Assembly (NCBI RefSeq): GCF_004137245.1
Contig: NZ_SDWS01000006.1
Coordinates: 186,001-250,000 of the forward strand
Reading direction: 5' to 3'
DNA: 64,000 nucleotides
Source: Nocardioides glacieisoli
GTDB taxonomy: Bacteria > Actinomycetota > Actinomycetes > Propionibacteriales > Nocardioidaceae
Shown here: positions 37,124-45,893 of the stretch, one piece after another
Layout: each line of letters begins with the position of its first letter
Numbering within the stretch: position 1 is the stretch's first letter
The notes under the pieces: model-generated
Databases searched by the model: none
Seen by the model: only the letters and a program-made list of their open reading frames with translations
Told to the model about the DNA's origin: nothing
Program-made: the position numbers and the translations under genes

Positions 37124-37990
37124 ATGGCCGACATGTCGACGGGGTACTGGGACCAGGTGCAGGCCGCCGACTTCGAGGTGCCTGCGGATCGTCCCCTCGA
37201 CGACCTGACGGCCGAGCTCACCACGATGCTCGGGTCCACCCGGCCGGAGGTGCGCGACGGCACCGCCTACCCGGCGCTGGCCACCTGGATCGACCGAGGG
37301 GTCTACGACGACCTCCTCGTCGGCCTCGGCGACGGCATGGTCGCCGGGCTGTCGGTCGGGCTCGGTGAGGCCGGCACGGACACCGTGTTCCGGCGCAGCT
37401 TCAGCGCCCTGATCGTGGGCGAGTGCCTCGAGCGCGACAACGAGCAGCACCTCGTCCCTCCGGCGAAGATCCTCGACTGGGGCGACCGGATCGCGGTCTG
37501 GTTCCTCACCGAGCGCGATTCCCGAGGCTACGTCGCCGACAAGGGCTGGGCGCACGCCATCGCCCACGGCGCGGACGCCATCGGCGCGCTCGCCGAGTCT
37601 CCGCACATGTCGGCGGCCGAGCACCAGGCGCTCCTCGACGTGATCGCCGAGCGACTCGTCCAGCAGCCCGCCGACGAGCCGCTCGCCTCCGGCGAGCCGG
37701 ACCGGATGGCCCACGCCGCGATGCGGATCCTGCGCCGAGGCACCCTCGGCACCGACGTCCTCGAGCCGTGGGTGCACCGCCTCGGCGGGGCCGGGAACCC
37801 CTTCCGCGGTCCGGTCGACTTCGACCCCTTCGCCCTCACGGCAGCTCCCCAGGCCTTCCTGCGCGCGCTGTTCGTGCACCTCTCCCTGGCGCCGCAGCCG
37901 CCCGAGATCCGTTCCGACCTGCTGCTCGTCGTCATCGAGGCGCTCCGCCTGACGAACGCACCCTTCCTACAGGTGCGTACCAGCGAGTAG
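37124..37990 (+). CDS. DUF2785 family protein
   Basis: 288 residues and helical, matching the DUF2785 plan: LDDLTAELTTMLGSTRPEVRDGTAYPAL near the start, then DWGDRIAVWFLTERDSRGYVADKGWAHAIAHGAD, read in part, which is the family hallmark. Function unknown. ATG 37124 with GAGGGG about eight bases upstream; ATG 37133 is an alternative. The gap of 24 bases after the GH35 gene allows read-through, but no functional link to the glycoside locus is evident. Confidence 0.75.
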   Translation: MADMSTGYWDQVQAADFEVPADRPLDDLTAELTTMLGSTRPEVRDGTAYPALATWIDRGVYDDLLVGLGDGMVAGLSVGLGEAGTDTVFRRSFSALIVGECLERDNEQHLVPPAKILDWGDRIAVWFLTERDSRGYVADKGWAHAIAHGADAIGALAESPHMSAAEHQALLDVIAERLVQQPADEPLASGEPDRMAHAAMRILRRGTLGTDVLEPWVHRLGGAGNPFRGPVDFDPFALTAAPQAFLRALFVHLSLAPQPPEIRSDLLLVVIEALRLTNAPFLQVRTSE

Positions 37991-38011
37991 CAGGCCGCTA
38001 GCCTCTGCTCC

Positions 38012-39700
38012 ATGAGCGAGCAGAGCGAGACCAGCGAGATCTCCGGCCACAGCGGCGAGCTGGCCGTGCACGTCGCCCGCGCCCACGGCGTGGAGACGAT
38101 GTTCACCCTCTCCGGGGCGCACGTCTTCCCGATGTACGACGGCGCGGTCAAGACGCAGCAGGAGGGCCAGGGCCCTTCGATGCGCCTCCTGGACGTCCGC
38201 CACGAGCAGACCGCCGCCTTCGCCGCCGAGGCCACCGGCAAGCTCACCCGCGTCCCCGGCCTCGCGGTCCTCACCGCCGGCCCGGGCGTCACCAACGGCA
38301 TCAGCGCCATCGCCCAGGCCCAGTTCGCCGGCTCCCCGATGGTCGTCGTCGGCGGCCGCGCCCCGCAGAACCGCTGGGGCAGCGGCTCGCTGCAGGAGCT
38401 CGACCAGCCGCCGATCATCGCCCCGGTCGCCAAGGCCGCGAAGACGCTCATGACCGCCGGTGACGTCGCCGGCGGCATCGACGAGGCCTTCACCCTCGCC
38501 CGGTCGAGCCACCGCGGCCCGGTGTTCGTCGACGTGCCGATGGACGCCTTCTTCGACTCCTCGACCGGCACCGCCGGATCGGGCGAGGGCACCCGCATCG
38601 AGCCCGACCACGACGCGATCGCAGCCGTCGCCCGGCTGCTCGCCGACGCGAAGCGCCCCGTGCTCATCCTCGGCACCGACGTCTGGGCCGACCACGCCGA
38701 GGCAGCCGCCCTCCGTTTCGTCGAGGACCTCGGCATCCCCACCCTGACCAACGGCATGGGTCGCGGCCTGATCCCGGGCGGCCACCCCTCGCTCGTCACC
38801 AAGGCGCGCGGCGCCGCGCTCTCGGGCGCCGACCTCGTCGTGGTCGTCGGCACCCCGCTCGACTTCCGCCTCGGCTACGGCGCCTTCGGCGGGCCGGACA
38901 AGAACCCGGACGGTGCTTTCGCGAAGGTCGTCCACATCGCCGACTCCCCCGGCCAGGTCGCGGGCCATGCCGAGCTGGCGGGCTCGGTCTCCGGCGACCT
39001 GACGACGGTGCTCGACGGCCTCCAGACCGCGATCGAGCGCGGCGACAAGCCCGACTGGACCGACTGGGCCACCGGCCTGCGCGACCAGGTCAGGGCCGCG
39101 GCCGAGCGCGACGCCCAGCTGCTGACGGCCGAGGCCGACCCGATCCACCCGGCCCGCATCTACGGCGAGCTCGTCCCGCGCCTGGCCGACGACTCGGTCG
39201 TCATCGGCGACGGCGGCGACTTCGTCTCCTTCGCCGGGAAGTACGTCGAGCCCAAGCGTCCCGGCGGCTGGCTCGACCCCGGCCCCTACGGCTGCCTCGG
39301 CGCCGGCCTCGGTGCCGCGATCGCCGCGCGGATCGCCCGACCGAGCGCGCAGGTCACCCTGCTGCTCGGCGACGGTGCCGCCGGCTTCTCGCTGATGGAC
39401 GTCGACACCCTCGTCCGCCACGACCTGCCGGTCGTGATGGTGATGGGCAACAACTCCGCGTGGGGGCTGGAGAAGGGCCCGATGCAGATGCTCTACGGCT
39501 ACGACGTCGTCGCCGACCTCGCCCAGCGCACGCCGTACGACGACGTGGTCAAGGCGCTCGGCGGTGCCGGCGAGACCGTCACCGACCCGAAGCAGATCGG
39601 CCCCGCCCTCGACCGCGCGTACGCCGCCGACGTGCCCTACCTCGTCAACGTGATCACCGACGTCGAGGCCGCCTACCCGCGCAACACCTTCGGCATCTGA
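38012..39700 (+). CDS. Thiamine-diphosphate-dependent enzyme, acetolactate-synthase-like
   Basis: 562 residues with the three-domain ThDP plan. The N-terminal domain carries the conserved Glu in RHEQTAAFAAEA, the middle domain LILGTDVWADHA, and the C-terminal ThDP motif is GDG (LLGDGAAGF) followed by NN in VMGNNSAWG. Family members include acetolactate synthase, oxalyl-CoA decarboxylase and other carboligases. No small regulatory subunit lies nearby, so this is probably a stand-alone catabolic or carboligase enzyme rather than the biosynthetic IlvB. Substrate unknown. Confidence 0.82.
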   Translation: MSEQSETSEISGHSGELAVHVARAHGVETMFTLSGAHVFPMYDGAVKTQQEGQGPSMRLLDVRHEQTAAFAAEATGKLTRVPGLAVLTAGPGVTNGISAIAQAQFAGSPMVVVGGRAPQNRWGSGSLQELDQPPIIAPVAKAAKTLMTAGDVAGGIDEAFTLARSSHRGPVFVDVPMDAFFDSSTGTAGSGEGTRIEPDHDAIAAVARLLADAKRPVLILGTDVWADHAEAAALRFVEDLGIPTLTNGMGRGLIPGGHPSLVTKARGAALSGADLVVVVGTPLDFRLGYGAFGGPDKNPDGAFAKVVHIADSPGQVAGHAELAGSVSGDLTTVLDGLQTAIERGDKPDWTDWATGLRDQVRAAAERDAQLLTAEADPIHPARIYGELVPRLADDSVVIGDGGDFVSFAGKYVEPKRPGGWLDPGPYGCLGAGLGAAIAARIARPSAQVTLLLGDGAAGFSLMDVDTLVRHDLPVVMVMGNNSAWGLEKGPMQMLYGYDVVADLAQRTPYDDVVKALGGAGETVTDPKQIGPALDRAYAADVPYLVNVITDVEAAYPRNTFGI

Positions 39701-39710
39701 GGCTCACCAG

Positions 39711-40199
39711 GTGAGCAGGGTGGAGGTCCGCCGGATCCGGCCCGACGAGCACGAGCGCGCCGGCGACGTGTGCGTGGCGGCGTACGACCCGCTGCTCACC
39801 GGCGCCGAGGACGACTACCGCGAGCGGCTGCACGACGTCGCCACGCGTGACGCCCAGGCCGAGGTCTGGGTGGCGGTGGTGGACGACCGCGTCGTCGGGG
39901 TCGTGACCTACTGCCCGCCGGGCTCCCCCTGGCGGGAGATCGGGCGCGACGAGGAGGGCGAGTTCCGGATGCTGGCGGTGGATCCTGCCGCGCAGGGCAC
40001 GGGTGCCGGCACGGCCCTCGCCCGGCTGTGCGAGGAGCGGGCCCGCGAGCACGGCGCGACCGGGATGGCGCTGTCGTCGCTGGCGGCGATGCGCGCTGCC
40101 CACAGCATCTACAGCCGGCTCGGCTACGCGCGCGAGCCCGGTCGCGACTGGTCGCCGGTGGCGGGCGTCGACCTGCTGGCCTTCAGCAAGGCCTTCTGA
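39711..40199 (+). CDS. GNAT family N-acetyltransferase
   Basis: 162 residues of a single GNAT domain. The acetyl-CoA loop is FRMLAVDPAAQGTGAGTAL and the C-terminal IYSRLGYAREPGRDW is typical. GTG 39711 is ten bases after the preceding stop, so it is probably co-transcribed with the ThDP enzyme; GTG 39720 is an alternative. Acceptor substrate unknown. Confidence 0.82.
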   Translation: MSRVEVRRIRPDEHERAGDVCVAAYDPLLTGAEDDYRERLHDVATRDAQAEVWVAVVDDRVVGVVTYCPPGSPWREIGRDEEGEFRMLAVDPAAQGTGAGTALARLCEERAREHGATGMALSSLAAMRAAHSIYSRLGYAREPGRDWSPVAGVDLLAFSKAF

Positions 40200-40200
40200 G

Positions 40201-41601
40201 TCAGCAGTCCCGAGCCGTCGACGGATCGTCGACGTCGTCGAAGCACACGGTGCCCGCCGGCAGCGCCGTCATCTCCGAGCGGGTGGCCATCGTCCACGAC
40301 CAGGCCCGCCACGTGCCGTCGTCGCCGGCCACGACGGTCCAGAGACGTCCCTCCTCGGTCAGCCAGGTCCGATGGGTGTCGTCGTTGGTCAGCGGCACCT
40401 CACCCACGGGCTGCAGGACCCGCAGGCGGTCCGCGTCCTGCCACAGGACCTGGACGTACGCCGGGTCGGAGGCCGAGCCCACGACGAAGGATGCCCCGTC
40501 GTAGAAGATCGACGTCGGCTGCGTGGTGGACACGACCGGGTCCGCCACCTCCAGCGGGTGGTTGATCGTCCGGCCGTCGGCACCCTCGACGACGAGGACG
40601 GGGTCGGCCTCGGCCTCCAGGCGGGCGTCGTACTGGTAGCCCTCCGTCCAGCTGAACTGCTCTCCGACGCCGATGGTGCCGGTCGCGGGCCGGGACAGGG
40701 CGGGGAGGGCGTCGCGAGCCCCCTCGGCGCAGGGCTCCCACTCCCCCGTGATCAGCTCGAGCACGCAGCCGTCCTCCACGGGGCGGAGCACACCGTCGTC
40801 GTCGAGGACCCAGCGCCAGGTGTCCCGGACCAGCTCCTCCGGCCTGATGACGGTCATGCCCGTGGATGCCAACGAGCTGACCGAGCGGCTGGAGTAGAGC
40901 GTGCCCCGCCGGACCTCGTAGCCGTGGCTCCGGACGAGCTCGTAGTACGGCGTCTCGCTGCCCGGCACCGGCACGTTGCCCATCTGGAGGAGCTCGGGCT
41001 GGTCGACGACCGCCTCGACCAGCAGGCCGTCACGCAGGTCGAGCACGATCGGGTGCAGCGGGCTCTCCGGCCCCGTGACGTCGCCGTCGTAGAGGACGAG
41101 CTCCTGGTCGCCGTCGTCGTCGGCGTCGATCGGGGGGAGGGAGCTGACCACCACGTTGGAGCTGAGGTCGACGATCCCGTAGGTCTCCTCGCCGGTGCTG
41201 CTGAGGGTGGCCTCGATCCGGGCCCGGCCGGCGCCGCTCTTCGTCTTCTCGGAGAGGAACGTGACCTCCTCCTTGGTCCCGTCGCCGTCGAGGTCGAGGC
41301 GTCGCGGCGTCGAGTACTCGTCGGCCTTCCAGTCCCGGCCGACGTCCGTCGGCAGCTGCAGCTCGACCCGATCGTCCGGCTTCGGCGCGATCCGGTCCGA
41401 GCGCTCCTCGCCCCGCAACCCCTGGAGGACGACACCGAGCACGAGCAGGACGACGGCTGCGGTGGCGAGCAGCACCCGCGGCGACTGCCACCGCGGTCGC
41501 AGCTCGACCACGGGCGCCAGTGGCTGGAGGTCCTCCGGTCGTACGAGGTCGGCGCGGGCGGCGAGCGCGTTGCGCAGGCGTGCCTCGATGTCGGTGCTCA
41601 T
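40201..41601 (-). CDS. Membrane-anchored anti-sigma-like protein with FG-GAP-like repeats
   Basis: 466 residues: a short cytoplasmic N-terminus (IEARLRNALAARADLV), one membrane segment at about 43-61 (VLLATAAVVLLVLGVVL), and a large extracytoplasmic part. Two D-x-D-x-D-G-type calcium-binding repeats are visible, LDLDGDGTKEEV near 103-114 and IDADDDGDQELV near 157-168, like FG-GAP/beta-propeller proteins. The gene overlaps the stop of the upstream sigma factor (ATGA), the usual place for an anti-sigma factor. No classical zinc anti-sigma motif is present. The role is inferred from position and topology. Confidence 0.65.
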   Translation of the reverse strand: MSTDIEARLRNALAARADLVRPEDLQPLAPVVELRPRWQSPRVLLATAAVVLLVLGVVLQGLRGEERSDRIAPKPDDRVELQLPTDVGRDWKADEYSTPRRLDLDGDGTKEEVTFLSEKTKSGAGRARIEATLSSTGEETYGIVDLSSNVVVSSLPPIDADDDGDQELVLYDGDVTGPESPLHPIVLDLRDGLLVEAVVDQPELLQMGNVPVPGSETPYYELVRSHGYEVRRGTLYSSRSVSSLASTGMTVIRPEELVRDTWRWVLDDDGVLRPVEDGCVLELITGEWEPCAEGARDALPALSRPATGTIGVGEQFSWTEGYQYDARLEAEADPVLVVEGADGRTINHPLEVADPVVSTTQPTSIFYDGASFVVGSASDPAYVQVLWQDADRLRVLQPVGEVPLTNDDTHRTWLTEEGRLWTVVAGDDGTWRAWSWTMATRSEMTALPAGTVCFDDVDDPSTARDC

Positions 41602-42122
41602 CGCTGCTCCTTCCCCGAGCTCATGGCCCTCTCCAGTGCCACCAGCGCGCGGCTGGCGGTGGACTTCACGGTTCCCTGGCTGATCTGCAGCGCCGAGGCG
41701 ATCTCGGTCTCACTGAGGTTCGACCAGTAGCGCAGCACCAGCACCTCGCGCTGGCGCGGGGCGAGGCCGTGCAGCGCCACGATGACCTCGCGGTGCTCCT
41801 CGGCCAGCACCGCGGAGTCCTCCGGCGTGGGTGGTGGGGTGCCGTGCGGTGGTGAGTACGCCCTCGCCGTACGCCTGCGACGCAGGGTCGACCGGGACGC
41901 GTTGACGACCGAGACGCGCAGGTAGACGAGTGCCTTCGACGGGTCCTTGACCGCTCCGGGCCGGCGCGCGAGCGCGGCGAACGCGTCCTGCACGACGTCC
42001 TCGGCCGAGGCGACGTCGTCGACCAGGAGGACCGCCAGCCGCACCAGCGACAGCCGGTGCGCGGCGTAGAGCTCAGTGATGTCCACTGCCTCTGCCGACT
42101 CCATCGCGGTCCCCGTGCTCAT
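41598..42122 (-). CDS. ECF RNA polymerase sigma factor, SigE-type (SigE family of actinobacteria)
   Basis: 174 residues with sigma region 2 (LYAAHRLSLVRLAVLLV, then EDVVQDAFAAL) and region 4 (LAPRQREVLVLRYWSNLSETEIASAL, read in part, then SQGTVKSTASRAL). It fits the short ECF group of actinobacteria that is commonly followed by a membrane-anchored partner. ATG 42122 begins M-S-T-G; an internal ATG is possible. Coupled to the anti-sigma-like gene by ATGA. Confidence 0.9.
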   Translation of the reverse strand: MSTGTAMESAEAVDITELYAAHRLSLVRLAVLLVDDVASAEDVVQDAFAALARRPGAVKDPSKALVYLRVSVVNASRSTLRRRRTARAYSPPHGTPPPTPEDSAVLAEEHREVIVALHGLAPRQREVLVLRYWSNLSETEIASALQISQGTVKSTASRALVALERAMSSGKEQR

Positions 42123-42146
42123 GTCAGGTAGACGTGCGTGCGTCCC

Positions 42147-43037
42147 TCAGGTTGCCCCAGGTGCCGGACTATTTCCGGGATCCAGGAGGGCGAGGAGTGG
42201 TGCGGCGCGCTCGAGGGCCGCGTCGAGCATCTCCGGACGGCGGGCGTACCACTCGCGATGGGTGGCCGCGACCTCCTCGGCGGTCACCGTCCTGCCGTCG
42301 ATCGTCCAGTCGGAGGTGGCCGGCGCGTCCAGCCCGTGCGCGGCCACCACCTCCGGCAGCAGCGGCGCCCAGAGGGACGCGAGCAGCGGCCGGTCCACGC
42401 CGGGCGGAGCGGGCTCGAGGCCGAGGGCCTCGCGCAGCCGGGCGGTCGCGGGCACGAGGACGGCGTTGCCGGGATGGTTGATGGTCCGCATCGCATCGGC
42501 GGTCGGGCGCTCGAACAGGTCGCTCACGACGAACGTGCCGTGCAGCCCCTCGCGCCGGGCGAGCTCGGCGACGGAGGCTGCCGCGACCGCCCGGACTGCC
42601 TCGGCGGTGAGGCTGATCGGGTCGCGGGCGGGCCGTCCCCGTCGCTCGTCGTCGGCGGCCAGCACGGTGCGGACGTCGTGGTACGGCACCAGCGGCGGGT
42701 CGGGCCGGTCGAGCCCCGGCGGGTGCACCAGCAGGTGGAACGGGTGGAGGCCCGCGTAGCGCAGGCTCGGCACCATTGCGGTGCGGGCGCCCGGAGGCAG
42801 CACCGCGTGGAGCTGGCTGGTGCCGACCGGGAGGCCGCGGTAGTCGTCGACCGTCGGCTGGCTGACGAGCAGGTCGGTGCGCGAAAGCAGCTCGAGGAGC
42901 GGCGGGACGTCCGCGGGCGTCAGCTCGTGGAGCGCGGGGACCCGCTGCGTGCGGACGTCGCCGGCGTCGAGCAGCAGGCGGTACGACTCGGCCTGGCAGT
43001 TGCCCACCACGACGAGCAGCGGCCGGTCGTCACCCAC
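42147..43037 (-). CDS. WcbI-like polysaccharide biosynthesis putative acetyltransferase
   Basis: 296 residues. Opens LLVVVGNCQAESYRLLL, the hallmark of the WcbI family (GNCQ motif), later TNLLVSQPTVDDYR-like DLLVSQPTVDDYRG and a FHLLVHPPG region. WcbI-type proteins act in capsular or surface glycan decoration and are thought to be acyltransferases. GTG 43037 is chosen because it overlaps the upstream glycosyltransferase stop by eight bases and has GGGTGG in front; a longer in-frame reading lacks family similarity. Last gene of a three-gene glycan cluster. Confidence 0.72.
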   Translation of the reverse strand: MGDDRPLLVVVGNCQAESYRLLLDAGDVRTQRVPALHELTPADVPPLLELLSRTDLLVSQPTVDDYRGLPVGTSQLHAVLPPGARTAMVPSLRYAGLHPFHLLVHPPGLDRPDPPLVPYHDVRTVLAADDERRGRPARDPISLTAEAVRAVAAASVAELARREGLHGTFVVSDLFERPTADAMRTINHPGNAVLVPATARLREALGLEPAPPGVDRPLLASLWAPLLPEVVAAHGLDAPATSDWTIDGRTVTAEEVAATHREWYARRPEMLDAALERAAPLLALLDPGNSPAPGAT

Positions 43038-44271
43038 CGTGCCACCCGCCCAGCCAGGACTCGAGGGTGATGCCGTCGGTCCACGGCCGGAGCTTTGTAG
43101 TGAGCGGCTCACCTGCTGGGGCGAGCTCGGGACGGTCCCAGCGGGCCGCGCGCCGCAGCAGCCGCAGGTCCTCCAGCGCCGCTCGGCCGTCCGCGACCTC
43201 GCGGGTGCCGACCTCTCCGTCGAGGCCAGCGACGAGATCCGTCCACGCCCGCTGGTCGCCGTACAACCCGCGGCGGACGGTGAGGTGGGTCCGCGCTGTC
43301 GTGGGAATCGGTTCCTCGGCCTTGGCGATGCGCGGGTCGTCGCCGGCCAGCGCTCGGTGCGCCTCGCCGAGCCGGACGACCGCCCGCGGCAGCGCCGCCA
43401 GCAGCGAGTCGAGGGTCACCAGCACTTCTGTGTCTGTGAGCGTCGGCGCGAGCGTGACGACCACGTCGGCCGGACCGCGCAGCAGGCCCCGCCAGGTCGT
43501 CCCCGCAGCCGACGTGCGGTCGGCGACGGCGACGGTCTCGCGCAGGCTCGCGGCCGGGTCGCGGTCCCGACCTCCGGCGTCCGGCCCGTCGTGCCAGGCG
43601 ATGGCGTCCGGGCAGTGGGCGAGCAGCCCGCCGGCGGTCCAGGACCGGTGGGCGAGCTCCCAGTCCTCACCGCCGTACGCGCGGAACGTCTCGTCGAAGC
43701 CGCCGATCTCGTCGTACCACCACCGGGTGCAGGCGACGACCGCGCCGATAAGGAAGCGGTGGCCGGTGGCGTCGGCGTCCAGGAGGTCGCGGGTGTCGGC
43801 GTACGCCGTCCGCAGCCACTCGGGCTCGGGCAGCTCCTCCCCCGTGCCGGCGAGGTCGGCGTGGCGCCGTCGGCCGACGACCAGTGCCTCCGGCAGGGCC
43901 TCGGGCAGCGCGACCATGCGCTCGACGAAGGACGGCTCCGGCGTCGTGTCCGCGTCGAGCAGCACGAGGACGTCCCCGGTGCTGGCCGCGACGCCGAGGT
44001 TGCGCACCGCGGCGAGCCGGAAGCCGTCGTCGTCCTGCCGCACCACCCGCACGCCGTCCGGGACGACCGGTGCGTTGCGAGAACCGTCGTCGGCCACCAG
44101 GACCTCGTCGGGCGGACGGGTCTGGCGTCCGAGGGCCGCGAGCGTGCGGTCGAGCTCGGCCTGCTGCTCGTAGTGGGCCACCACGACGGAGACGGTCCGC
44201 CGCGGTGCACCTGGGGGCGCGAGGTCCCAGCGGTTGCCGGGGACGCTGGTCCCGAAGGGCGGCGCCGTCAT
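43030..44271 (-). CDS. GT2 family glycosyltransferase
   Basis: 413 residues. The GT-A fold is read from VSVVVAHYEQQAELDRTL, VLVADDGS, the metal-binding LLDADTTPEP (D-x-D) and the acceptor region GGFDETFRAYGGEDWELAHR, read in part, with the E-D general base. A C-terminal extension of about 150 residues is unassigned. ATG 44271 overlaps the stop of the upstream GT by four bases. It transfers a sugar from a nucleotide sugar to a glycan acceptor; both are unknown. Confidence 0.85.
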   Translation of the reverse strand: MTAPPFGTSVPGNRWDLAPPGAPRRTVSVVVAHYEQQAELDRTLAALGRQTRPPDEVLVADDGSRNAPVVPDGVRVVRQDDDGFRLAAVRNLGVAASTGDVLVLLDADTTPEPSFVERMVALPEALPEALVVGRRRHADLAGTGEELPEPEWLRTAYADTRDLLDADATGHRFLIGAVVACTRWWYDEIGGFDETFRAYGGEDWELAHRSWTAGGLLAHCPDAIAWHDGPDAGGRDRDPAASLRETVAVADRTSAAGTTWRGLLRGPADVVVTLAPTLTDTEVLVTLDSLLAALPRAVVRLGEAHRALAGDDPRIAKAEEPIPTTARTHLTVRRGLYGDQRAWTDLVAGLDGEVGTREVADGRAALEDLRLLRRAARWDRPELAPAGEPLTTKLRPWTDGITLESWLGGWHGG

Positions 44272-45266
44272 CCGGCCACCGCGGCCCACCACGTGCGGTA
44301 GGCGGCGGCGGTGTCCTCGAGCCGCGGCCCCAGGTCGGTCCCGGGCTTGATCCACGTCGTCGTCGGCCGGCGGAGCGCCTCCTCGAGGCGCGGGACCAGG
44401 GTGGAGTCGTCGAAGAGGGTGAGGGTCCCCGGCCGCAGCGCCGCCATCTCCCGGGCGTACGCACTGTCTCGCACGAGCGGACGGCGGCCCGCGGCGATCC
44501 ACGAGTTCACACTCCCCGACGCCGAGACGTTGCGATGGGCGGCCACCGGCACGCCGACGCGGCGCAGGGCGTCGCGCACCCCGGCCTCGGGGACGCGCCC
44601 GGAGACCTCGACGGGCACCCCGCGGGCGTGGCAGTTCCGCAGCAGCTCGTCGATCTCGTCCGCATGTCCCTTCGCGGCGTCACCGAGCACCCGCACCGTC
44701 GCCAGGAGCCCGCCGCGGCGCAGTGCCGCGGCAGCGCGCGCCACCTGCCGGTGCCCCTTGCCGGGGTAGACGAACCCGAAGACGCCGAGGACGTGAGCGT
44801 CCGTCTCCGCTCTCCCACCGATCGCACCCTGGATGGGCAGCGGGATCACGGTGCCGTGGGCGTCCGCGATGCACCACCGGTTGACGAGTGCGTGCTCGTG
44901 CCACGAGTTGGTGGCCCAGGCGGTGCTGGCCCGCACGATGCGCCCGTACGCCGCCGCGCGGGCGCGGAACCGTGGTCCGTCGGTCGGCTGCGGGACGTCG
45001 TGCAGCGTCACCGTCAGTCGTACGCGTCGGGCGAGCCCCTCGACCAGCTCGGCGGCCGCCGTGGGGTCAGGCGAGATCAGGCGGTCGGTCACGTGGAGGT
45101 GGGCTCGCCCCCCTTCCTTGAGCAGCCCGGCGTCCCGGACGATCAATGCCCCCGCTGCTCCGGCCACCTCGCCGGCGTAGCGCGTGACGCCGTGCGTGTC
45201 CGGCCCGATCAGCAGGTGGTGTGGCACCACGGTCGCCGTCCTGGGTCGGGTCTGGGAGGTGGTCAC
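44268..45266 (-). CDS. GT1/GT4-like glycosyltransferase
   Basis: 332 residues from GTG 45266, which has AGGA seven bases upstream. GTG 45287 in the same frame adds seven residues but has no ribosome site. The GT-B fold is suggested by HHLLIGPDTHGVTRYAGEV at the start and by the C-terminal domain with LGVFGFVYPGKGH and the sugar-nucleotide region VPVAAHRNVSASGSVNSWIAAGRR, read in part. First gene of the glycan cluster. Confidence 0.75.
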   Translation of the reverse strand: MTTSQTRPRTATVVPHHLLIGPDTHGVTRYAGEVAGAAGALIVRDAGLLKEGGRAHLHVTDRLISPDPTAAAELVEGLARRVRLTVTLHDVPQPTDGPRFRARAAAYGRIVRASTAWATNSWHEHALVNRWCIADAHGTVIPLPIQGAIGGRAETDAHVLGVFGFVYPGKGHRQVARAAAALRRGGLLATVRVLGDAAKGHADEIDELLRNCHARGVPVEVSGRVPEAGVRDALRRVGVPVAAHRNVSASGSVNSWIAAGRRPLVRDSAYAREMAALRPGTLTLFDDSTLVPRLEEALRRPTTTWIKPGTDLGPRLEDTAAAYRTWWAAVAG

Positions 45267-45340
45267 CCCCGCATCCTGTCCGTTCACGGTCCGGTCGAGG
45301 CTCCCCCCAAGGCGTGCTAGGTCTGTGGAAGGCTCAGCGC

Positions 45341-45715
45341 ATGGAGCGTCCCGAGCCGGCCACCCTGACCTTCCGCGTCACCGAGGACGACACCGCCGCC
45401 GCCGTCGGCAGCGGCTCGCTGCCGGTGCTCGGCACGCCGCGCCTCCTCGCGTGGCTCGAGGCCGCGACGTGCGCCTGCCTCTCGCCTTTGTTGCCCGAGG
45501 GACAGACCAGCGTCGGCACCCGCGTCCAGCTCGAGCACCTCGCCGCCAGCCCGGTGGGTGATTCCGTCGAAGTCAGTGCGTCGAGCGCGTACGTCGACGG
45601 GCGGCTGCACCGGTTCACCGTGAGCGCCCGGGACACGTCGTCAGGGAGGGTGCTGGCTGCTGGGGAGATCACGCGGGTGGTTGTGGATGCCGAGAGGTTC
45701 ATGTCGCGGGTGTGA
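45341..45715 (+). CDS. Thioesterase, hot-dog fold (fluoroacetyl-CoA-thioesterase-like)
   Basis: 124 residues. The hot-dog plan is read from VGSGSLPVLGTPRLLAWLEAATCACL, VGTRVQLEHLAASPVGDSV and the final VLAAGEITRVVVDAERF, each read in part. It resembles the FlK-like family of small acyl-CoA thioesterases. ATG 45341 has GGAAGG eight bases upstream. Acyl substrate unknown. It marks the edge of the accessory block that begins beyond 45716. Confidence 0.75.
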   Translation: MERPEPATLTFRVTEDDTAAAVGSGSLPVLGTPRLLAWLEAATCACLSPLLPEGQTSVGTRVQLEHLAASPVGDSVEVSASSAYVDGRLHRFTVSARDTSSGRVLAAGEITRVVVDAERFMSRV

Positions 45716-45893
45716 CGCGAGACGTGCCTGAGCGCCTCGAAGGCAGCTCATCAAGTCGCCTCAATTCGCCGCAAATCGGGTGGGTACCCGCTGGCCGGGC
45801 ATAGACGGGCGCTTCCGTCGGGGTGACGCATAGCGAACCGCGGCTCCTGCTCGAATTGCTCCAGGGTCAACCTGAACGAGACATGATGCTCTC
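45716..45893. other. Intergenic region of lower GC, no gene seen
   Basis: 178 bases between the thioesterase and the HEPN-like gene. Composition is visibly less GC-rich than the flanks and no frame shows the third-position bias of real genes here. No tRNA, inverted repeat or attachment-site duplication was found by eye. It probably contains the promoter of the next gene. Confidence 0.5.

Noticed and set aside
38012..39700. Biosynthetic acetolactate synthase (ilvB)
   Set aside because: No ilvN or ilvC gene nearby, and the ThDP family is broad; the symbol is not justified.
39702..39716. Inverted repeat GCTCACC-A-GGTGAGC after the ThDP enzyme gene
   Set aside because: A one-base loop cannot fold as a terminator hairpin, and it overlaps the start of the next co-directional gene.
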